Origin: Bacillus sp. 165
GTDB lineage: Bacteria > Bacillota > Bacilli > Bacillales > Bacillaceae_G
DNA length: 64,000 nt
Reading direction: 5' to 3'
NCBI RefSeq assembly: GCF_017742235.1
Contig: NZ_JAGHKQ010000007.1
Span: forward strand, 62,001 to 126,000
Shown here: in pieces, positions 60,432-64,000 of the stretch
Layout of the letters: every line of letters starts with the position of its first letter
Numbering within the stretch: the stretch's first letter is position 1
The notes under the pieces: model-generated
What the model saw: only the letters and a program-made list of their open reading frames with translations
Told to the model about the DNA's origin: nothing
Databases searched by the model: none
Position numbers and translations under genes: made by a program

Positions 60432-60639
60432 CGAAAAAACAAATCGCAAGAAAAGGCTGTACTCTAGAACAAGTAACACTTACACTAAGAAAACTCTAAA
60501 ACCACAATAATGCTTAACCTTAAACTATACAGCTCCCATTCATATTTTCGGAGGTAATACTATTCCCACAAACATACTTTGAAATGGATACAATTTTCTT
60601 TTTTACTAGCAGAAATACACCTCTGAATACTCCCTTATC

Positions 60640-60672
60640 AAAAAAAGAAGCCATTAAATAATGGCTTCTTTT
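60640..60672 (-). terminator. intrinsic terminator after clpX
   Basis: A stem of at least 11 bp (AAGAAGCCAT with ATGGCTTCTT), 6-base loop, then TTTTTTGA on the minus strand. Confidence 0.88.
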
Positions 60673-60675
60673 TTC

Positions 60676-61941
60676 TTATGCGGATGTTTTTTTATCGCTT
60701 TCCAAAACAGTTCCGTCATGAAGCACCAACTTTGGAGGTGCCTTTTCAGTCACTGTTTCTGCAGAAAGAATACATTTTTCAATATCCTCGCGGGATGGAA
60801 GTTCAAACATAACATCCAGCATAATACCTTCAATAATAGAACGCAATCCGCGAGCACCTGTTTTACGCTCAATTGCTTTTTTAGCAATTTCACGAAGTGC
60901 TTCCGCTTCAAATTCCAGCTCCACATCATCAAGCTCCAGCAGCTTTTGATATTGTTTTACTAATGCATTCTTTGGCTTTGTCAAAATTTCTACCAATGCA
61001 TCTTCATCAAGCGGCTCTAGGTTTGCGATTACTGGAAGACGTCCAATAAACTCAGGAATTAGACCGAATCTCAATAAATCTTCCGGTAGTACAGAAGAAA
61101 GAATTTTTTGCTCATCTACATGACCTTTTTTCGTTTCAGAACCAAATCCGATAACTTTCTTCCCTAAACGACGTTTGATAATCTGTTCGATACCGTCAAA
61201 TGCACCGCCGCAGATGAATAAAATGTTTGTCGTATCAATTTGGATAAATTCTTGATGAGGATGCTTTCTTCCTCCTTGAGGAGGAACACTTGCAACTGTA
61301 CCTTCTAAAATTTTAAGAAGGGCCTGCTGTACTCCTTCACCAGATACATCACGCGTAATAGAAGGGTTTTCAGACTTACGAGCCACCTTATCAATCTCGT
61401 CTATGTATATAATTCCCTTTTCCGCTTTTTCAACATCATAGTCTGCTGCTTGGATGAGCTTTAATAAAATGTTCTCTACATCTTCTCCAACATATCCTGC
61501 TTCTGTTAGAGATGTAGCATCTGCAATCGCAAAAGGAACGTTCAAAATACGAGCCAAGGTTTGGGCAAGTAATGTTTTTCCGCTTCCAGTCGGTCCGATT
61601 AAACAAATGTTGCTCTTAGCAAGCTCCACATCATCAATTTTGCTGTTAGAATTGATGCGTTTGTAATGGTTATATACAGCAACCGCAAGAGCTTTTTTTG
61701 CTGCATCCTGTCCAATTACGTACTCATCCAAAATTTCACGGATTTCCATCGGCTTCGGAACATCTTTGAATTCTACTTCATCATCCTTCGCCAGTTCCTC
61801 TTGTACAATTTCTGTACAAAGCTCAATACATTCATCACAAATGTATACACCAGGTCCTGCTACCAGTTTTCGTACTTGCGTTTGTGTTTTACCGCAAAAC
61901 GAACACTTCAATTGCCCTTTTTCATCGTTAAATTTAAACAT
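60676..61941 (-). CDS. clpX: ATP-dependent Clp protease ATP-binding subunit ClpX
   Basis: 421 residues. AAA+ unfoldase that feeds ClpP. The N-terminal zinc domain has C-x2-C and C-x2-C pairs ([16 protein letters not shown]). Walker A is [15 protein letters not shown], Walker [10 protein letters not shown], and the ClpP-binding IGF-like loop is present as IGFGSE. ATG 61941 (MFKFNDEKG) is 8 bases after AAGGGGTG; the GTG at 61950 lies within that site. tig lies upstream, behind its own terminator. Confidence 0.97.
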   Translation of the reverse strand: MFKFNDEKGQLKCSFCGKTQTQVRKLVAGPGVYICDECIELCTEIVQEELAKDDEVEFKDVPKPMEIREILDEYVIGQDAAKKALAVAVYNHYKRINSNSKIDDVELAKSNICLIGPTGSGKTLLAQTLARILNVPFAIADATSLTEAGYVGEDVENILLKLIQAADYDVEKAEKGIIYIDEIDKVARKSENPSITRDVSGEGVQQALLKILEGTVASVPPQGGRKHPHQEFIQIDTTNILFICGGAFDGIEQIIKRRLGKKVIGFGSETKKGHVDEQKILSSVLPEDLLRFGLIPEFIGRLPVIANLEPLDEDALVEILTKPKNALVKQYQKLLELDDVELEFEAEALREIAKKAIERKTGARGLRSIIEGIMLDVMFELPSREDIEKCILSAETVTEKAPPKLVLHDGTVLESDKKTSA

Positions 61942-61996
61942 CAACTTCACACCCCTTAAAAAGTGCTGACACTATGAATTTTTCGTAACCAATGTA

Positions 61997-62025
61997 TATG
62001 TAATAATATTTACTGCTTATGTAAA
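61997..62025 (-). promoter_or_regulatory. possible promoter of clpX
   Basis: TTTACA (62025-62020), 17-base spacer, TACATA (62002-61997). Both hexamers imperfect. The rest of 61942-62210 is AT-rich with no other recognisable signal. Confidence 0.35.
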
Positions 62026-62210
62026 TAAATATTATGTCATTATGTTCCAAAGAATACAACTTATCTGTTTGGACATATACAAATTCATACTTCTTTTTAA
62101 TTTGTAGAATATATATTCTCTATTTTTTCTTCAGTACCTTCTTAAGATACAAAGAAATTGATTACGAAAAATTGTCAATATTTCATACTTCACAAAGTCT
62201 TGATTGTATA

Positions 62211-62243
62211 AAACAAGGCACGATCAAGCATCGCGCCCTGTTT
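62211..62243 (-). terminator. intrinsic terminator after tig
   Basis: A 14-bp stem (62230-62243 with 62211-62224, one mismatch) and 5-base loop; the 3' arm ends in TTGTTTTATA on the minus strand. Confidence 0.8.
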
Positions 62244-62254
62244 CTTTATGTTTA

Positions 62255-63541
62255 TTATGCAACAGTTTTGCTGCTTTCTACAAGCAATTCAACTGCTTTA
62301 CGAATCTTGATGTCTTCTTTCACACCTTCAAGATTTCCGATCATTTGCTTAATGTTTTCAACAGGAATGTTGTACATTGCAGCCATTTTTTCTACTTCTG
62401 CATCAACTTCTGCATCTGTAGCTTCAATGTTTTCAGCTGCGATAACAGCATCAAGAACAAGGTTTGTTTTCACGCGTTGTTGTGCATCGTCTTTCATTTG
62501 TCCTTTTAATGCAGCCTCATCCGTACCAGTGAACTGGAAGTAAAGCTCTAAGTTCATTCCTTGTTGTTGAAGGCGTTGTTCAAATTCTTTCACCATACGC
62601 TCTAATTCTGTTTCAATCATCGCTTCTGGAATTTCAACTTCAGCGTTTGCTACAGTTTTTTCTACTAAAGCATCACGCATATTTCCTTCAGCTGCATTCT
62701 TTTTGCTTACTTCTAAATCAGAACGCAATTTTGCTTTTAATTCTTCAAGAGTTTCTACTTCTTCGTTTACATCTTTTGCAAACTCATCGTCTAAAGCAGG
62801 AAGCTCTTGTGCTTTGATTTCGTGAACTGTTACTTTGAAAGTTGCAGGCTTTCCAGCTAAATCAGGAGCGTGGTATTCTTCAGGGAATGTTACTTCTACT
62901 TCTTTTTCTTCGCCTGCTTTTGTACCAACTAATTGATCTTCAAAGCCAGGGATGAATGTGCCAGATCCGATTGCTAAAGAATAGTTTTCGCCTTTTCCGC
63001 CTTCGAAAGCAACACCATCAACAAATCCTTCAAAATCGATTACAGCTGTATCTCCGTTTTCAACTGTACCTTCTTCTTTCACTACAAGCTCAGCTTGGCG
63101 CTCTTGCAATGCTTTTAATTCGTTTTCTACATCTTCGTCAGTTACTGCTGTATCCATCTTTTCAACTTCAAGACCTTTGTAGTCACCTAATTTTACTTCT
63201 GGCTTTACAGTAACCTTTGCAGTAAAGATAAGGTTTTTGCCAACTTCCATTTGCTCGATGTCGATTTCTGGACGGTCTACAGGGTAGATACCAGCTTCTT
63301 CTACCGCTTTTGTGTATGCTTCCGGTAAAATGATATCTAAAGCATCTTGATATAAGGATTCAACGCCGAATTTCTTTTCGAAAAGAGGACGTGGTACCTT
63401 TCCTTTACGGAAACCAGGAATATTAATTTGCTGTGAAACCTTTTTAAAAGCAGCGTCCAATCCTTTTTTAACGTCTTGAGCGTCAACCTCTACAGTTAAA
63501 ACGCCAACGCTTCCTTCTAATTTTTCCCATTTTGTAGCCAT
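62255..63541 (-). CDS. tig: trigger factor
   Basis: 428 residues. Ribosome-bound chaperone and peptidyl-prolyl isomerase. The N-terminal ribosome-docking signature is [17 protein letters not shown] (about 43-59). The FKBP-type domain (about 150-245) has [19 protein letters not shown], and the C-terminal arms follow. Highly acidic. GGAGGGAAAG ribosome site. A strong promoter lies about 135 bases upstream. Confidence 0.97.
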   Translation of the reverse strand: MATKWEKLEGSVGVLTVEVDAQDVKKGLDAAFKKVSQQINIPGFRKGKVPRPLFEKKFGVESLYQDALDIILPEAYTKAVEEAGIYPVDRPEIDIEQMEVGKNLIFTAKVTVKPEVKLGDYKGLEVEKMDTAVTDEDVENELKALQERQAELVVKEEGTVENGDTAVIDFEGFVDGVAFEGGKGENYSLAIGSGTFIPGFEDQLVGTKAGEEKEVEVTFPEEYHAPDLAGKPATFKVTVHEIKAQELPALDDEFAKDVNEEVETLEELKAKLRSDLEVSKKNAAEGNMRDALVEKTVANAEVEIPEAMIETELERMVKEFEQRLQQQGMNLELYFQFTGTDEAALKGQMKDDAQQRVKTNLVLDAVIAAENIEATDAEVDAEVEKMAAMYNIPVENIKQMIGNLEGVKEDIKIRKAVELLVESSKTVA

Positions 63542-63681
63542 TTATTCTTTCCCTCCAACTATATTGATTAAATAGGTATGTTTGTCCGAGAATAAAACGT
63601 GCAGCGATAGGACACTGCGCAGTTCACCCATCACTGTAAGTATATACAAAAAAGCATGATCACACCTTCTGCAACCATTAC

Positions 63682-63709
63682 ATTATAACATAGAATGCTC
63701 TCGTTTCAA
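63682..63709 (-). promoter_or_regulatory. sigma-A promoter of tig
   Basis: TTGAAA (63709-63704), 16-base spacer, perfect TATAAT (63687-63682). It gives a leader of about 130 bases containing an ACTGCGCAGT palindrome (63614-63623). Confidence 0.7.
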
Positions 63710-63729
63710 CATACAAGCTGTCTTTTTCA

Positions 63730-64000
63730 TTATACGGTCATATAGGCATCTTTCTCAATATCCAAAAATAAACTATACGCTTCCAATAATTGCTTGCGCG
63801 TAATCTTGTACATACGTTCAATCTTTTCATCTGATAATTTTTCCGTAAACCGTTCATACCCTATTTTATGCAGAACTGCCGCCCATACAGATGCATCCGC
63901 CTGATTAGGTATAAAAGGATAGAAAATAAAGGAAATTTGATACCAGTGCTCTTTCATCGCTTCAAATAAGGTTGGGTTATCATTGGCAGCATTTCGTTCA
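63730..64000 (-). CDS. C-terminal part of a probable TPR-repeat protein (YsoA position)
   Basis: About 89 residues are visible and the frame runs off the right edge with no start needed; the internal Met at 63957 is not the true start. The segment is helical and charged, with WAAVLHKIGYERFTEKLSDE and YKITRKQLLEAYSLFLD, and ends DAYMTV. In B. subtilis a TPR protein (ysoA) precedes tig, and this fits by place and helical character. Too little is present for a firm call. Confidence 0.55.
   Translation of the reverse strand, partial: ERNAANDNPTLFEAMKEHWYQISFIFYPFIPNQADASVWAAVLHKIGYERFTEKLSDEKIERMYKITRKQLLEAYSLFLDIEKDAYMTV

Larger units (their letters stand above)
60324..60675. other. intergenic region between clpX and lonB
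   Basis: 352 bases. In minus-strand order it holds the clpX terminator, about 200 bases with no recognisable signal, a perfect 21-bp hairpin (60385-60431), the lonB sigma-F-type promoter and the lonB ribosome site. No ORF of note. Confidence 0.6.

Noticed and set aside
62034-62543. 169-codon plus-strand frame
   Set aside because: Half of it is antisense to tig and it crosses the tig terminator; no ribosome site.

Overview
The window is a stretch of ordinary chromosome from an endospore-forming Bacillus. Gene order follows the Bacillus subtilis block from relA to tig almost gene for gene: relA-apt-recJ, secDF, spoVB, tgt-queA-ruvBA-bofC, safA-nadACB/nifS-nadR, pheA, obg-spo0B, rpmA-prp-rplU, spoIVFBA, minDC-mreDCB-radC-maf, spoIIB, folC-valS, ysxE-spoVID, hemLBDCXA, ysxC-lon-lonB-clpX-tig. 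Three features point to the Bacillus cereus group or a relative: a large repeat-bearing SafA/ExsA, an RNase G/E gene (absent from B. subtilis), and low GC. This assignment is inference from content and synteny. No database search was possible.

Layout. Almost all genes are on the minus strand, so operons read from high to low coordinates. Plus-strand exceptions are spoVB (8449), yrzE-like (10967), nifS-nadR (24823-26503), a 65-residue membrane protein (45818) and a ysxD-position membrane protein (55037). 1-5417 holds stringent response, purine salvage and RecJ. 5651-11642 holds Sec translocation (secDF, yajC) and membrane proteins. 11675-15702 holds queuosine (tgt, queA) and Holliday-junction genes (ruvA, ruvB). 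15821-21070 is a sporulation island with bofC, a YhcN-type lipoprotein, a kinase-like coat protein and safA, interrupted by nadE. 21170-26503 is NAD synthesis with its repressor. 26665-33901 covers pheA, obg, spo0B, ribosomal proteins L27 and L21 with the Prp protease, RNase G, and the spoIVF operon. 34191-41043 covers division-site selection, cell shape and septum genes. 41276-45699 is folC and a T-box-controlled valS. 46192-48249 is ysxE-spoVID. 48563-54803 is the tetrapyrrole operon. 55554-63541 is proteostasis (ysxC, lon, lonB, clpX, tig). The window cuts dtd at the left edge and a probable TPR gene at the right edge.

How the genes work together. Much of the window serves sporulation: phosphorelay (spo0B, obg), engulfment (spoIIB), pro-sigma-K processing and checkpoint (spoIVFA, spoIVFB, bofC), and coat/cortex assembly (safA, spoVID, ysxE, CotS-like, spoVB, YhcN-like, lonB). 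Promoter-like sequences matching sigma-E, sigma-F and sigma-G consensus sit before several of these (spoIVFA, safA, spoVB, the 65-residue gene, lonB, bofC).

I found no mobile element, CRISPR array, defence island, tRNA or rRNA, and no gene set that looks like a new multi-gene system. The most interesting leads are small: a probable sigma-E-driven 65-residue membrane protein, a promoter nested inside the valS terminator, a terminator inside the first codons of the gene after safA, a perfect 26-bp inverted repeat that spans both stop codons of yrzE and yajC, and a 21-bp hairpin overlapping a sigma-F-type promoter for lonB.
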